DNA of 64,000 bases, from positions 62,001 through 126,000 of the forward strand of contig SUVP01000001.1 of assembly GCA_015061945.1 (NCBI GenBank). Reading direction: 5' to 3'. The notes beneath the pieces are model-generated. The model did no database searches. It saw only the letters and a program-made list of their open reading frames with translations, and had not been told where the DNA came from. The DNA is from Opitutales bacterium (GTDB lineage Bacteria; Verrucomicrobiota; Verrucomicrobiia; Opitutales; Intestinicryptomonadaceae). A program made the position numbers and the translations under genes. Position 1 is the stretch's first letter. The number at the start of each line of letters is the position of its first letter. Positions 18,229-27,891 of the stretch are shown here, in pieces.

Positions 18229-20069
18229 TGGTTGTTTCTACAATTTTTCGACACATAGCAAACGCACTATTATGTGCGTTTGTATTGTCGATATGTGCTT
18301 GCACAAAACCACCAAAAATCGAACGTGGAAATTTTCCATTGCCCAAAGGAGTAGAAACTGCAAATTGCCAAGTGGGCAAGTACGGCGGAATTTTTGTTTT
18401 GGCAGCCTCGCAAGAACCAAAAACATTCAACCCGTTAGTCGCAACCGACACATATTCGGCACAAGCAATCTCGCTTATTCTCTCGCCTTTAGTTACGCTC
18501 GACCCAATCAAAGACGAGATAATCCCTGCCCTCGCTGAATCGTGGAAAATTCAAGACGGAGGGAAAACTTATATATTTAAACTCCGTGAAGGTATAAAAT
18601 TTTCAGATGGAGTTGAAATCACTGCCGATGACGTCATTTTTACGTTTGAAACAATTTTCAAGCCTGTTCTCGACGAAAAAGGAAATCCGAAAATTGATAA
18701 ATCCACTAAACGCCCAATGTTGCGTTATCCATCCCGTTATGCCGGACAATACACGATAGGTGGCGACCCAATTAAGTTCAGAAAAGTCGATAAATACAGA
18801 GTTGAATTTAAGACAAAAAAAGTCTACGCACCATTTTTGCACGACATCGGATATATCGAAATTTTGCCAAAACATAAGTTGCAAAAATCAGTCGAAGATG
18901 GGACTTTCCAACAGACGTGGTCAACCGAAACTGCGATAAATTCGCCCGAAGAAATTGTCTCGAGCGGAGCATTCAAAATTTTCTCATATAAACCGGGTGA
19001 ACGCCTCGTGCTATCGCCCAATCCACACTACTGGCGAGCAGATAAAAATGGGCAACGCCTGCCCTATCTCGATTTCTTAATCTATAAATTTGTAGCCGAT
19101 ATAAATACATCGACAATCCTTTTTGCGACAGGACAATGCGACGCATCAGCAGTTAGTGCAAACGATTTTGCATGGGTTTCAAAATATCAAAAAACGTACG
19201 ACTTTAAAATCTACGAACGTGGTCCAGATACGGGGATTTATTTTATTTGGTTCAACCAAAACCCTCGCAAAAGTGCCAACGGCAAGCCATTCGTAAAACC
19301 GTATAAATTAAAATGGTTCACAAACCCACAATTCCGTCGTGCAATAATGAGTGCTATCGATAGAAATGGTTTGATTAAAAGCGTATGGTTTTCAAGAGCT
19401 GAAAAACTCAATTCGATAATCAGCCCAGCAAATAAAAAATGGTATAATCCGAACACGATAAAACACGACTATTCGCCCGAAAAAGCTCGCAAAATTCTTC
19501 TCGAAGAAGGTTTCAAATATTCCGACACAGGCAAGCTTGTCGACAAAGACGGCAATGCGGTTGAGTTCGATTTTATCGTCGCCGACGGCTCGCAAAATTC
19601 TACATCAATCGCAACGACATTCGTCGCAAATATGAAGGCAATCGGGATAACCGTAAACTTAAAGTTTATGGACTTCGGCACGATGATTTCAAAAATCGAC
19701 AATACCTTTGAATACGAAACTGCACTTATGGGCTTCACAGGCGGGGGCGACCCATCGGGCGGAAAAGCGATTTATCGTTCCGACGGCTTTTTGCACGTTT
19801 GGAATCCACGCCAAAGCTCGCCTGCGACAGATTGGGAAAAACGTATTGATGAAATTATGGATTTGCAAGAAGTTGAAATGAACCCGACAAAACGTCGTGA
19901 GTTGATTTTTGAAATGCAAAATATTTTTGCAGAAAAATTGCCACTGCTCTATCTAATCACACCGATGAGTTATTCGGGCATTTCAAATAAATGGCAAAAT
20001 GTAAAAGTGCCACCGATTGGCTCGATAATTTGGAACATCGACGAACTCTATCAAGAAAATAAAGACTAA
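18228..20069 (+). CDS. Peptide ABC transporter substrate-binding lipoprotein (family 5)
   Basis: The 613-residue protein starts with a signal peptide ending in ICAC, a plausible lipobox with the second Cys as the lipid site. The body is an SBP_bac_5 domain: FKLREGIKFSDGVEITADDVIFTF is the classic signature region, and RAIMSAIDR lies later. Its length is closer to YejA-like than to DppA-like binding proteins (about 530). It should deliver peptides or related ligands to the fused permease encoded next. The genes overlap as TAATG at both ends. No ATPase gene is adjacent, so the ATPase must come from another locus. Confidence 0.9.
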   Translation: MVVSTIFRHIANALLCAFVLSICACTKPPKIERGNFPLPKGVETANCQVGKYGGIFVLAASQEPKTFNPLVATDTYSAQAISLILSPLVTLDPIKDEIIPALAESWKIQDGGKTYIFKLREGIKFSDGVEITADDVIFTFETIFKPVLDEKGNPKIDKSTKRPMLRYPSRYAGQYTIGGDPIKFRKVDKYRVEFKTKKVYAPFLHDIGYIEILPKHKLQKSVEDGTFQQTWSTETAINSPEEIVSSGAFKIFSYKPGERLVLSPNPHYWRADKNGQRLPYLDFLIYKFVADINTSTILFATGQCDASAVSANDFAWVSKYQKTYDFKIYERGPDTGIYFIWFNQNPRKSANGKPFVKPYKLKWFTNPQFRRAIMSAIDRNGLIKSVWFSRAEKLNSIISPANKKWYNPNTIKHDYSPEKARKILLEEGFKYSDTGKLVDKDGNAVEFDFIVADGSQNSTSIATTFVANMKAIGITVNLKFMDFGTMISKIDNTFEYETALMGFTGGGDPSGGKAIYRSDGFLHVWNPRQSSPATDWEKRIDEIMDLQEVEMNPTKRRELIFEMQNIFAEKLPLLYLITPMSYSGISNKWQNVKVPPIGSIIWNIDELYQENKD

Positions 20070-22357
20070 TGTTTAAATTCATTTTCAGACGTTTGCTTTC
20101 ATTGATTCCACTTATGCTTGGAATCAGCTTGATGGTATTTTTGTTGATGTACCTCGCTCCAGGGGATTTTCTTTCAGAAGCGAGAAACTCAAAAGACATC
20201 AGTCCTGAAATTGTAAAGCAAGAAGAGATACGTTTAGGGCTTGATAAACCTTGGTATATTCAGTACGGACGCTGGCTCAATGGCGTATCACCTATCAAAA
20301 CATCGCTACTTCTTCCCGAAAAGGATAGTGCGAAAAAATCAATCATATACTTTGGCAAGCCAGATTTCGGATACTCGTGGAGCTACAAAATTCCAGTGCT
20401 ATCGCTAATCGGGCAACGCCTCCTCCCGACTTTTTGGCTCGCCTTGACAAGCACACTTTTGATTTACGCCGTATCAATCCCACTCGGTGTGTTGTCGGCA
20501 GTAAAGCGAGATTCAATCTTCGATAGGCTCGCCTCATTCTTGGCGTATGCGTCGTTGAGCATACCATACTTTTTCCTCGCATTGTTAGCTGTTTTATTCG
20601 CAGCTACAACAGGACTTTTCCCTACTGGCGGACAAGTTTCAATTATGCACGATTTTATGTCGCCACCACTACAATTTTGCGACTATATCAAGCACCTAAT
20701 TCTCCCGACACTCGTGCTATCTGTCGGTGGAATAGCGTCGATGATGCGTGTAATGCGTGGGAATTTTCTCGACTACTCAAAAGCTGAATTTGTAACGACA
20801 GCAAGAGCAAAAGGTCTTTCCGAAAACGTCGTTATGTTTAAGCACGTTTTGAGAAATGCAATCAATCCGATTGTTACATCATTCGGCTTTGCTTTTGCTG
20901 GACTTCTCTCGGGTGCGTTGCTCGTAGAAAATGTGATGAATTATCCAGGGTTAGGTCAGTTGATTTATGGGGCAATAATAAAACAAGATCAATATGTTGT
21001 TATGGCTGGCGTGATAATGGGATGTGCAATGCTTGTCGTTGGTCAGCTTTTTGCCGATATCCTCCTTGCGTTAACCGACCCAAGAATACGTCTCGAAAAC
21101 GAACGCATACCATATAAAAAGTTGGGGATATTTTTTAGTATTGTAATCTCGATAATCATTCTCTTAACGTGGATAAGCCAAACGTTCCCGACATTCTTCG
21201 ACACGTTAAAATCGATATCAATTTATACATTGTGCGTGTTGGGAATTATTCTTGTAATTCTTTTAATTGCTGGACTTGTATGGGCGGGGATATTCTTTAA
21301 GAAAAATCTTTTGCCGTTGGCATTAAAAAATAAAATCGGGTGCATAGCACTATTTTCACTTGCATTTATGTACTTGGTTGCAATCTTTGCACCATTCATC
21401 GCACCATACGACCCCACGTTACAATGCTTGGATAAATCGTTCCATCCACCTTGTGCAATCGTCTGGCACGACGGCAGTCTGTGTGCAAAAGTTTACGAAA
21501 ATGTAGACCCGACAGAAGCAAAATACGAACCAGTTAAAAATCAATTTTTGAAGATTAAATTTTTCTCGGCGGACGAAAATTCTGATTACAAAATTTTCGG
21601 AATAGTACCTTTTAAATACAAACTTTTCACTGCCGATTCTACGCAAGCCGACGCAAGAATATTTTTGCTCGGTTCCGACGCAACTGGTCGCGACGTGTTC
21701 TCACGTTTGCTCTATGGGGCAAGAATATCGCTTAGTATCGGCTTTGTCGGAATTGCGATAACAATGGTGATTGGCTTTATTGTCGGCGGACTCTCCGGAT
21801 ACTTCGGCGGAACGTTCGATTTTATCACGATGCGTTTTGTCGAGTTCTTGATGGCTGTACCAGGGCTGTACTTGTTGCTCGCAATGCGTTCGGCACTCGC
21901 TCCGCATTTTGACAGTGCTCAAATGTATATGATGATTGTGATAATACTTTCATTCTTTGGTTGGGCAGGAACAGCACGAGTGATTCGTGGGATGTCGCTT
22001 TCGCTCGCAAAAAGTCAGTATGTACAAGCGTCAAAAGCGATGGGACAATCGCCACTGAAAATAATCCTGAAACACTTTTTGCCAAATGTATTGAGCTATT
22101 TGATTGTCGGAGCAACACTGTCAATACCAGCTTATATCTTGGGCGAAGCGGCGTTGTCGTTTCTCGGGCTTGGCATACAAGAACCATCGGCATCGTGGGG
22201 ACTAATGCTCGCACAAGCACAAAACGATACAAAGGTTTTGATGCTCGGGTTTTGGTGGCTCCTCAGCCCAGGGGTCGCAATCTTTGCGACAGTTTTGGCA
22301 TTCAATATGCTCGGCGATATTTTACGCGATATTGCAGATCCTAAAAAAGAAAAATGA
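20069..22357 (+). CDS. Fused OppB-OppC (YejB-YejE-like) ABC permease
   Basis: This 762-residue protein holds two complete inner-membrane permease units. Residues 1-345 are OppB/YejB-like, beginning MFKFIFRRLLSLIPLMLGI, with the ATPase-contact EAA loop FVTTARAKGLSE near 230-245. Residues 345-440 hold extra hydrophobic segments that join the halves. Residues 440-762 are OppC/YejE-like, with GSDATGRDVFSRLLYGARIS and a second EAA loop YVQASKAMGQSP near 650. Such permeases are normally two separate proteins of about 300-350 residues. The joining segments would need to put the second half in the right orientation. No frameshift or stop separates the halves. Confidence 0.92.
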   Translation: MFKFIFRRLLSLIPLMLGISLMVFLLMYLAPGDFLSEARNSKDISPEIVKQEEIRLGLDKPWYIQYGRWLNGVSPIKTSLLLPEKDSAKKSIIYFGKPDFGYSWSYKIPVLSLIGQRLLPTFWLALTSTLLIYAVSIPLGVLSAVKRDSIFDRLASFLAYASLSIPYFFLALLAVLFAATTGLFPTGGQVSIMHDFMSPPLQFCDYIKHLILPTLVLSVGGIASMMRVMRGNFLDYSKAEFVTTARAKGLSENVVMFKHVLRNAINPIVTSFGFAFAGLLSGALLVENVMNYPGLGQLIYGAIIKQDQYVVMAGVIMGCAMLVVGQLFADILLALTDPRIRLENERIPYKKLGIFFSIVISIIILLTWISQTFPTFFDTLKSISIYTLCVLGIILVILLIAGLVWAGIFFKKNLLPLALKNKIGCIALFSLAFMYLVAIFAPFIAPYDPTLQCLDKSFHPPCAIVWHDGSLCAKVYENVDPTEAKYEPVKNQFLKIKFFSADENSDYKIFGIVPFKYKLFTADSTQADARIFLLGSDATGRDVFSRLLYGARISLSIGFVGIAITMVIGFIVGGLSGYFGGTFDFITMRFVEFLMAVPGLYLLLAMRSALAPHFDSAQMYMMIVIILSFFGWAGTARVIRGMSLSLAKSQYVQASKAMGQSPLKIILKHFLPNVLSYLIVGATLSIPAYILGEAALSFLGLGIQEPSASWGLMLAQAQNDTKVLMLGFWWLLSPGVAIFATVLAFNMLGDILRDIADPKKEK

Positions 22358-23706
22358 GAAAACTTACTTGCATATTTGCGAGTATAATTTTCTCGCTACA
22401 ACTTTTTGGTGAATGTGTGCCAAATATCGAAGCACACATACAATCGCCACGTCGATTCTTCTATAAACTTTTTAATATCGCACAATCGATTTATCCCGAC
22501 CCAAAAATGCAAATGCAAATATCGTTTGCACTCATTCCGTTTGGATACCCCTGTTTCAACGGAATATCGCAAACCGAAAACGCACTAATTTGCGTATATG
22601 ATATTGAAGAAAACCCGACAATAACTGTCGCATTAAAAATAGAAGGCAACGCAAAACCACGCATTGAACAAGCCTTGCAAGGCGTTTGCACTTTCCAAAA
22701 AGAAAATGGATATTTGATAATCGCCTACTCGCCCAAAGGCGACGCAAACAGATATATCGAGAGTACAAAAAAATTTATTGCCGACAAAAAAATATCAAAC
22801 TTTGCAAAAATAAAATTTGATAAAGTTGCGACAAAATTTCTTTTCAAAAATAATCAAAGCAAAATTTTTGACGACATTGAATCGGGCATATTGAAAATCG
22901 ATAACGACCTTACGAGAATAAAATTATCGCTCGATTTTTATTTCAAAAAAAATTCGCCAACAGAAAAACTTGTGAACGCTGTCAAGCGTGATAGTTGTGC
23001 AGAAGAATCGGCTTTTATCCCACAAGATTGCGAGGTTTCGGCAATATCAAAAATAATACTCCCAAGCAATTTTCCCGACTTGAGAAAAAATGTGATAGAC
23101 GGAATATTCGCACAAGATAATGCCGAAAAAATCAAAAATATGTATCTTAAAAACAAAGGTACTTTTGCAATGGGAATAAATTTGGGCAAAAATTTGCAAA
23201 TAACAAGTGTCGGCGAAACGACAATGACTCAACAAGAATTTATCGAGATTGCAAAAAATAATTCACAAATAAATTATGGACCAAACAACTCGCTCACAAT
23301 AATCAACAACATAAAAAATATCGAAAACAACGCTTGTGTTGAATCTTACTTTTCAGCAATACCTACGCAAAAAACGTATTCGTCGATAGCAAGTAAATAC
23401 GCTGTCAGTTCAACAAATATTGACGATTGGAAAGAATCGATAAAAAAGATAAACGCATACGACAATCAGAAAAATTTTTCACTTCAAAAATACGCATCAG
23501 ATGATTCAGATTTTATCCTTGTGCTAAACAATAAATCTACTTTAAAAAGATTGCTCGCTGAACTCGGAACGAAAATCAAAGAAGACATCAATATAGACAA
23601 CACTGTTGTTTCGGTGGACATCGGGTTGGGTAAAATAAGATTATATACTTCAATCGATTTGCAAATTCTAAAATATTATTGCGACATTTACGGAAACACA
23701 AAGTGA
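22354..23706 (+). CDS. Unknown exported protein in the tatC-priA operon
   Basis: I do not recognise this 450-residue protein. It has a signal peptide (residues 1-19, hydrophobic core FASIIFSLQLFG) and no later membrane segment, so it is probably periplasmic. The sequence is rich in Lys, Asn and Ile, with two Cys near residues 21 and 49. It overlaps the permease gene by ATGA and priA by GTGA. Its place behind a binding protein and permease could mean an accessory role in uptake, but the operon also holds unrelated housekeeping genes. Confidence 0.75.
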   Translation: MRKLTCIFASIIFSLQLFGECVPNIEAHIQSPRRFFYKLFNIAQSIYPDPKMQMQISFALIPFGYPCFNGISQTENALICVYDIEENPTITVALKIEGNAKPRIEQALQGVCTFQKENGYLIIAYSPKGDANRYIESTKKFIADKKISNFAKIKFDKVATKFLFKNNQSKIFDDIESGILKIDNDLTRIKLSLDFYFKKNSPTEKLVNAVKRDSCAEESAFIPQDCEVSAISKIILPSNFPDLRKNVIDGIFAQDNAEKIKNMYLKNKGTFAMGINLGKNLQITSVGETTMTQQEFIEIAKNNSQINYGPNNSLTIINNIKNIENNACVESYFSAIPTQKTYSSIASKYAVSSTNIDDWKESIKKINAYDNQKNFSLQKYASDDSDFILVLNNKSTLKRLLAELGTKIKEDINIDNTVVSVDIGLGKIRLYTSIDLQILKYYCDIYGNTK

Positions 23707-25940
23707 GCAAAACTACAAACAGAATAGCAGTTGAAATAGCACTCTTTAGCGGATTCTCAAAAGAGCTCACTTATGTTGTACCCGAACATATCAAAAATGT
23801 TCAGGTTGGTTCAATGGTACGCATGCCGTTGCGAACAGGAGCTTCGCAAGGTGTTGTTTTGCGTATTATGAATGAATCAGATTTGCCACAAGGTAAATTT
23901 AAATACAAACCAATTTATTCAAAAGTTCAAGATGAGCCAGTACTCACGCCCGATTTAATCGAGCTGGCATACTGGATTCGAGACTACTATGGATGCAGTT
24001 TGCAATCTGTTTTTGAAACGATGATTCCCGCCGGTGTGCGTGCTGGCAAGACAGCACTCGAAGCACAAGAAGTTGTTTTGAGAAAAATCCTCGACGCCGA
24101 TGAGTTGCAAAAATTGAAACGCAAAGCACCGCAACAAGCCTCGCTTTGCGATTATCTGATTGCAAACCCAGAACCGATTTTGAAGTCGGCTCTATTGAAG
24201 ATTACAGGTACGACATCGCAATCTGTCGAAGCACTTGCAAAAAAAGGAATTTTAGAAATACGCAAGAAAGTAATTCAACGTTCCGCTTACGACGACGAAC
24301 TTTCGAGTGCCGAAGCAGTATCGACAACTCCGCACAAACTCAATGCCGAACAACAATCTGCGTTAGACGCAATACTCAACGACACAAAATCGGGAACATT
24401 TAAGACACGACTGCTCTATGGTGTTACTGGTTCAGGCAAAACAGAAGTTTATATGCAAGCTATGCGAGAAGTTCTCGACAGTGGCGGTGCGTGTATTTTT
24501 CTCGTTCCAGAAATTGCGTTGACACCTCAAACGGTCGGGCGATTGCGAAGCAGACTCGGCGATTACGAACTTGTTGTGTGGCATAGCAACCTCACCGACG
24601 GACAACGTCTCGACGCATGGCGGAGTTTAGCAAGCGGAAAAGCTCGTGTTGTTGTCGGAGCGAGAAGTTGTATATTTGCTCCACTAAAAAACATCAAGCT
24701 AATCATAGTCGACGAAGAACACGACACTGCATACAAGCAAGACAAAACACCACGCTACAATGGTCGGGATGCGTCTGTGATGCGTGCAAAAATTTGCGAA
24801 GCCGTTTGCGTATTAGGCTCTGCAACGCCCTCGTTGGAAACACTCAACAATGCACAACTTGGCAAATACGAACTTTCGAGAATCGCAAACAGAATAGATG
24901 GTTGCAAACTTCCGCTCGTGCATATCGCCGATATGAAGCGAGAAAAACCAGGTGCAATACTTTCGAGAATTTTGTGCGAAAAGCTTGCAAAGCGTCTCGA
25001 CAATGGCGAGCAAACAATTCTGTTTTTAAACCGTCGTGGATACTCGAAAATTTTTGAGTGTCCAGCTTGTGGCGAAGTTGAACAATGTCCGCACTGCTCC
25101 GTTTCGATGACGTGGCACAAGCGTGAAAATATCATCAAATGCCATTTGTGTGGGTACACTACAAAAGCTCCCTCGGCTTGCAAACACTGCGGTTCACCAA
25201 AAGCAAAATGGCGTGGACACGGAACACAACGCCTCGAAGACGCTGTATCGGCAATGTTCCCGACTGCGAGAATCGGACGTATGGATAGAGATGCTATGAA
25301 ACGTCGTGATAACTATCGCAAAGTTCTCGGAGATTTTCGCACAGGCAAATTAGATATTCTTATCGGCACTCAAATGATTGCAAAAGGTCTGGATTTCCCA
25401 CGTGTTACGCTCGTTGGGATTGTCGATGCCGACATCAGTTTGCATATGCCTGATTTCCGTGCATCAGAAAAGACTTATCAACTAATCGTGCAAGTGGCAG
25501 GTCGTGCTGGGCGGGGGGATGGCGAAGGCGAAGTTGTCATACAAACCTTCCAACCCGAAGCTCCGCCAATCCAATATGCGAAGCGAGACGATATGGAATC
25601 GTTCCTCGAAGAAGAGTTAGAAAATAGACGTGAGTATTCGTACCCACCTACTATGCGACTCATTCGCCATATTTTCCGTTCTCGCAACGAACTCAAGCTC
25701 GAGTTCTATACGGAAGAGTGGGCGAAAAAGGCTGTCGAAAAGTTTGGAGACATCTGTCAAATTCGAGGTCCTGCACCTGCACCGCTCGAACGTAGCGAAG
25801 ATTTCTATCGTTGGCATATTTGGTACTTTTGCAAAAATGTAAAGTCCACAATCCGCGAGATTATGGACTTGAAAGAGTCGTTCAAATTTGACGAAGATAT
25901 CGAAGACGTAATCGATACCGACCCATTGTCGTTAATGTAA
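23703..25940 (+). CDS. priA: Primosomal replication restart helicase PriA
   Basis: PriA reloads the replisome at collapsed forks. The 745-residue protein, from a GTG start that overlaps the upstream stop as GTGA, has the 3'-DNA-end-binding domain (1-110), Walker A GVTGSGKT at 240-247, the DEEHD box at 337-341, and an eight-cysteine zinc insert starting C453-P-A-C456 and C462-P-H-C465, with further CHLC and CKHC pairs. The C-terminal helicase motifs include GTQMIAKGLDFPRVTLVG and QVAGRAGR. It is convergent with the next gene, with only two bases between stop codons. Confidence 0.95.
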   Translation: MSKTTNRIAVEIALFSGFSKELTYVVPEHIKNVQVGSMVRMPLRTGASQGVVLRIMNESDLPQGKFKYKPIYSKVQDEPVLTPDLIELAYWIRDYYGCSLQSVFETMIPAGVRAGKTALEAQEVVLRKILDADELQKLKRKAPQQASLCDYLIANPEPILKSALLKITGTTSQSVEALAKKGILEIRKKVIQRSAYDDELSSAEAVSTTPHKLNAEQQSALDAILNDTKSGTFKTRLLYGVTGSGKTEVYMQAMREVLDSGGACIFLVPEIALTPQTVGRLRSRLGDYELVVWHSNLTDGQRLDAWRSLASGKARVVVGARSCIFAPLKNIKLIIVDEEHDTAYKQDKTPRYNGRDASVMRAKICEAVCVLGSATPSLETLNNAQLGKYELSRIANRIDGCKLPLVHIADMKREKPGAILSRILCEKLAKRLDNGEQTILFLNRRGYSKIFECPACGEVEQCPHCSVSMTWHKRENIIKCHLCGYTTKAPSACKHCGSPKAKWRGHGTQRLEDAVSAMFPTARIGRMDRDAMKRRDNYRKVLGDFRTGKLDILIGTQMIAKGLDFPRVTLVGIVDADISLHMPDFRASEKTYQLIVQVAGRAGRGDGEGEVVIQTFQPEAPPIQYAKRDDMESFLEEELENRREYSYPPTMRLIRHIFRSRNELKLEFYTEEWAKKAVEKFGDICQIRGPAPAPLERSEDFYRWHIWYFCKNVKSTIREIMDLKESFKFDEDIEDVIDTDPLSLM

Positions 25941-25942
25941 AT

Positions 25943-26713
25943 TTATTCTTGTGGATTTAAAATCTGCAAAACGTTTTTGTGCATAGTCGCATTGCATGAC
26001 GCAACCAAACCATTCTTGCCGATATTCTCGCCACCACTCCAATCGCTGAATGACGCTCCGCAACCTTTGAGTGCTGGCAAGAGTGCAGTTAAATCCCAAA
26101 CTTCCAAAATAGCGTCGCACATAACGTGAGCCAAACCTCTGCACAAAAGCATATATCCGTAGCAGTCGCCCCAAGTGCGAGAAATAGACGCCTCGTTTTC
26201 AAGCTTACGCCAACCAGCTTCGGAGTGCAGATTTGCACAGTAGCGAGAATCCGATGTTAAAAGTGTGATTCCCTTCGTATCGGTTTTGGTCGACGGCGAA
26301 ACTTGTTGCCCATTGTACAAACAAGATTTGCAATCGCCATAGATACGTTCTTTGAGAATCGGCTGATCGATAAGCCCAACGATTGGTTCGCCTTGATAGC
26401 GAAGTCCGATAAGAGTCCCAAAAAGTGGTACGCCCGATATAAAAGATTTCGTGCCATCGATAGGATCAATCACCCATTGAAATTCAGAGTTTTCGTTTAC
26501 GTTGCCAAATTCTTCGCCGATAATCCCATGAGTTGGGAATTTTTTTGTGATAGCTTCGCGTATCATAATCTCGGTATTGCGGTCGATTTCCGTAACGGGC
26601 GACGAGTCTTTTTTCAAGTCAACACTCAACTTGTGTCCGAAATTTTTTGCGATATATTCGCCACTCATATCGGCAAGTTCATTGACAAAAATCTTAAAAC
26701 ATTCAGTATCCAT
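25943..26713 (-). CDS. Inositol monophosphatase-family phosphatase, HisN-like
   Basis: The protein is 256 residues from the ATG at 26713; a TTG at 26749 is unlikely because it would reach almost to the divergent start. The metal-binding motifs are GEEFG near 70, WVIDPIDGTKSF near 85 and WDLTALLPALKGCGA near 205. The family acts on histidinol phosphate, inositol phosphates or PAP. The overall shape and length resemble HisN histidinol-phosphatases, but substrate cannot be read from sequence alone and no his genes are near. Confidence 0.82.
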   Translation of the reverse strand: MDTECFKIFVNELADMSGEYIAKNFGHKLSVDLKKDSSPVTEIDRNTEIMIREAITKKFPTHGIIGEEFGNVNENSEFQWVIDPIDGTKSFISGVPLFGTLIGLRYQGEPIVGLIDQPILKERIYGDCKSCLYNGQQVSPSTKTDTKGITLLTSDSRYCANLHSEAGWRKLENEASISRTWGDCYGYMLLCRGLAHVMCDAILEVWDLTALLPALKGCGASFSDWSGGENIGKNGLVASCNATMHKNVLQILNPQE

Positions 26714-26750
26714 ATTTGTAATATTCGCAAACGATGTGAATTTTCGCAAG

Positions 26751-27398
26751 ATGAAAAAAATAAATATTCCAATATATGCAATCGACTTTGAAGGCTCTCG
26801 GAAAATCGGAGTAGTTGAATATGGGATTGCAAAAATTGTCGGTGGGGAAATAGTTTCTGCCGAAACATCGTTATGCGCACCGAAGATGAAGATACCCCAA
26901 CGCGATGCCGATTTTTTTGGAATTGATAATGACCAAGCATCAAAATTCCCTCCATTTTCAGAATCTGTAAAAAGATTTCAAACTATGCGCAAAGACGGAA
27001 TATTTTTGGCTCATAATGCGATTGTAGAAGATGGTCTTTTGCGAGACGCTATGCCCTCGCCTGCAATTGTACCAAACTTTGCCGACGGCACGACAACTTC
27101 AACTTGGTCGCCATGGATTGATTCTTGCGTGCTTTTAAAACGTTTATACCCGACTCTCGAAACTGCAAAACTTTCTTCTGCGATAGAAGTTTTTGGCTTG
27201 AAAGAAAAGCTCGATAATCTCGCTGAAAAATATTGTCCGACAAAACGACGCAAATGGCACTGCGCACTCTACGACGCACTCGCATGCGCGCTTCTTATAA
27301 TTCACATTTGCCAACAAGACGGCTTTGAAGATGTCTCGCTTGAATGGTTGGCAAAATATTCGGGATTAGACACAGACAACCAGCAATCGCTTTTCTAA
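26751..27398 (+). CDS. DnaQ-like DEDDh 3'-5' exonuclease
   Basis: The 215-residue protein has a single exonuclease domain: AIDFEG (Asp12, Glu14), AHNAIVED (Asp94) and H170-C-A-L-Y-D175, the histidine type seen in DnaQ/epsilon and RNase T. There is no polymerase or UvrC domain. The ATG at 26751 is taken as start because the motif begins 11 residues later. It is followed by a TAATG overlap with a small unknown gene, so the two are likely made together. Proofreading or single-strand DNA trimming are both possible. Confidence 0.88.
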   Translation: MKKINIPIYAIDFEGSRKIGVVEYGIAKIVGGEIVSAETSLCAPKMKIPQRDADFFGIDNDQASKFPPFSESVKRFQTMRKDGIFLAHNAIVEDGLLRDAMPSPAIVPNFADGTTTSTWSPWIDSCVLLKRLYPTLETAKLSSAIEVFGLKEKLDNLAEKYCPTKRRKWHCALYDALACALLIIHICQQDGFEDVSLEWLAKYSGLDTDNQQSLF

Positions 27399-27838
27399 TG
27401 GATAAAAACGCAAAGTTTAGATTTCTAAATGCTATGCTTGCATCGGGTTCGCCATTCGCAAACGACATCTGTGCCGACGCATCGCAAGGGATTGAACTTG
27501 CAATAAAAATGGGAGACGCAAATTCGTCATTAGAAAATTTTGCAAAAAAAATGCTCCGTTTGTACGACAGCCAAGCACATATCGAAGTGATAGATTTTCA
27601 AGGAGAATTTTTTGATCCATTGTTTGTGTTCGCAAGAATATCAGAAATAGCAAAGCGTCTGTCTGGCTATGAGCGGGCAATATTAGTGATAACATCGTTG
27701 GAACGTGCGGGAATATCTGAAAACGGCAGGTTGTCGAAAAAGAGGAAATTACAATCCGAAGAAAATATGGAATTATTAGAATCTATCTTGCTCCGATATC
27801 AAACAGCCTTTGAAAATCTCGAAATTATTTTTGTTTAG
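27398..27838 (+). CDS. Unknown 146-residue protein coupled to the exonuclease
   Basis: I do not recognise this protein. Its ATG overlaps the stop of the exonuclease gene (TAATG), which strongly supports it being real. There is no signal peptide or membrane segment. Predicted alternation of helices and strands, with hydrophobic strands IEVIDFQG and AILVITSLER, resembles an incomplete Rossmann or P-loop-like fold, but no Walker A is seen. A partner role for the exonuclease is inference from coupling only. Confidence 0.7.
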   Translation: MDKNAKFRFLNAMLASGSPFANDICADASQGIELAIKMGDANSSLENFAKKMLRLYDSQAHIEVIDFQGEFFDPLFVFARISEIAKRLSGYERAILVITSLERAGISENGRLSKKRKLQSEENMELLESILLRYQTAFENLEIIFV

Positions 27839-27853
27839 AAACAATTTTTCGGA

Positions 27854-27881
27854 TTGAAATCTGAAATAAAAAACATAGGAT
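27854..27881 (+). promoter_or_regulatory. Possible promoter of hinT
   Basis: TTGAAA, 16-base spacer, TAGGAT, ending 10 bases before the ATG at 27892. A transcript from here would have almost no leader. The match is modest. Confidence 0.3.
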
Positions 27882-27891
27882 ATTTCTTTGT

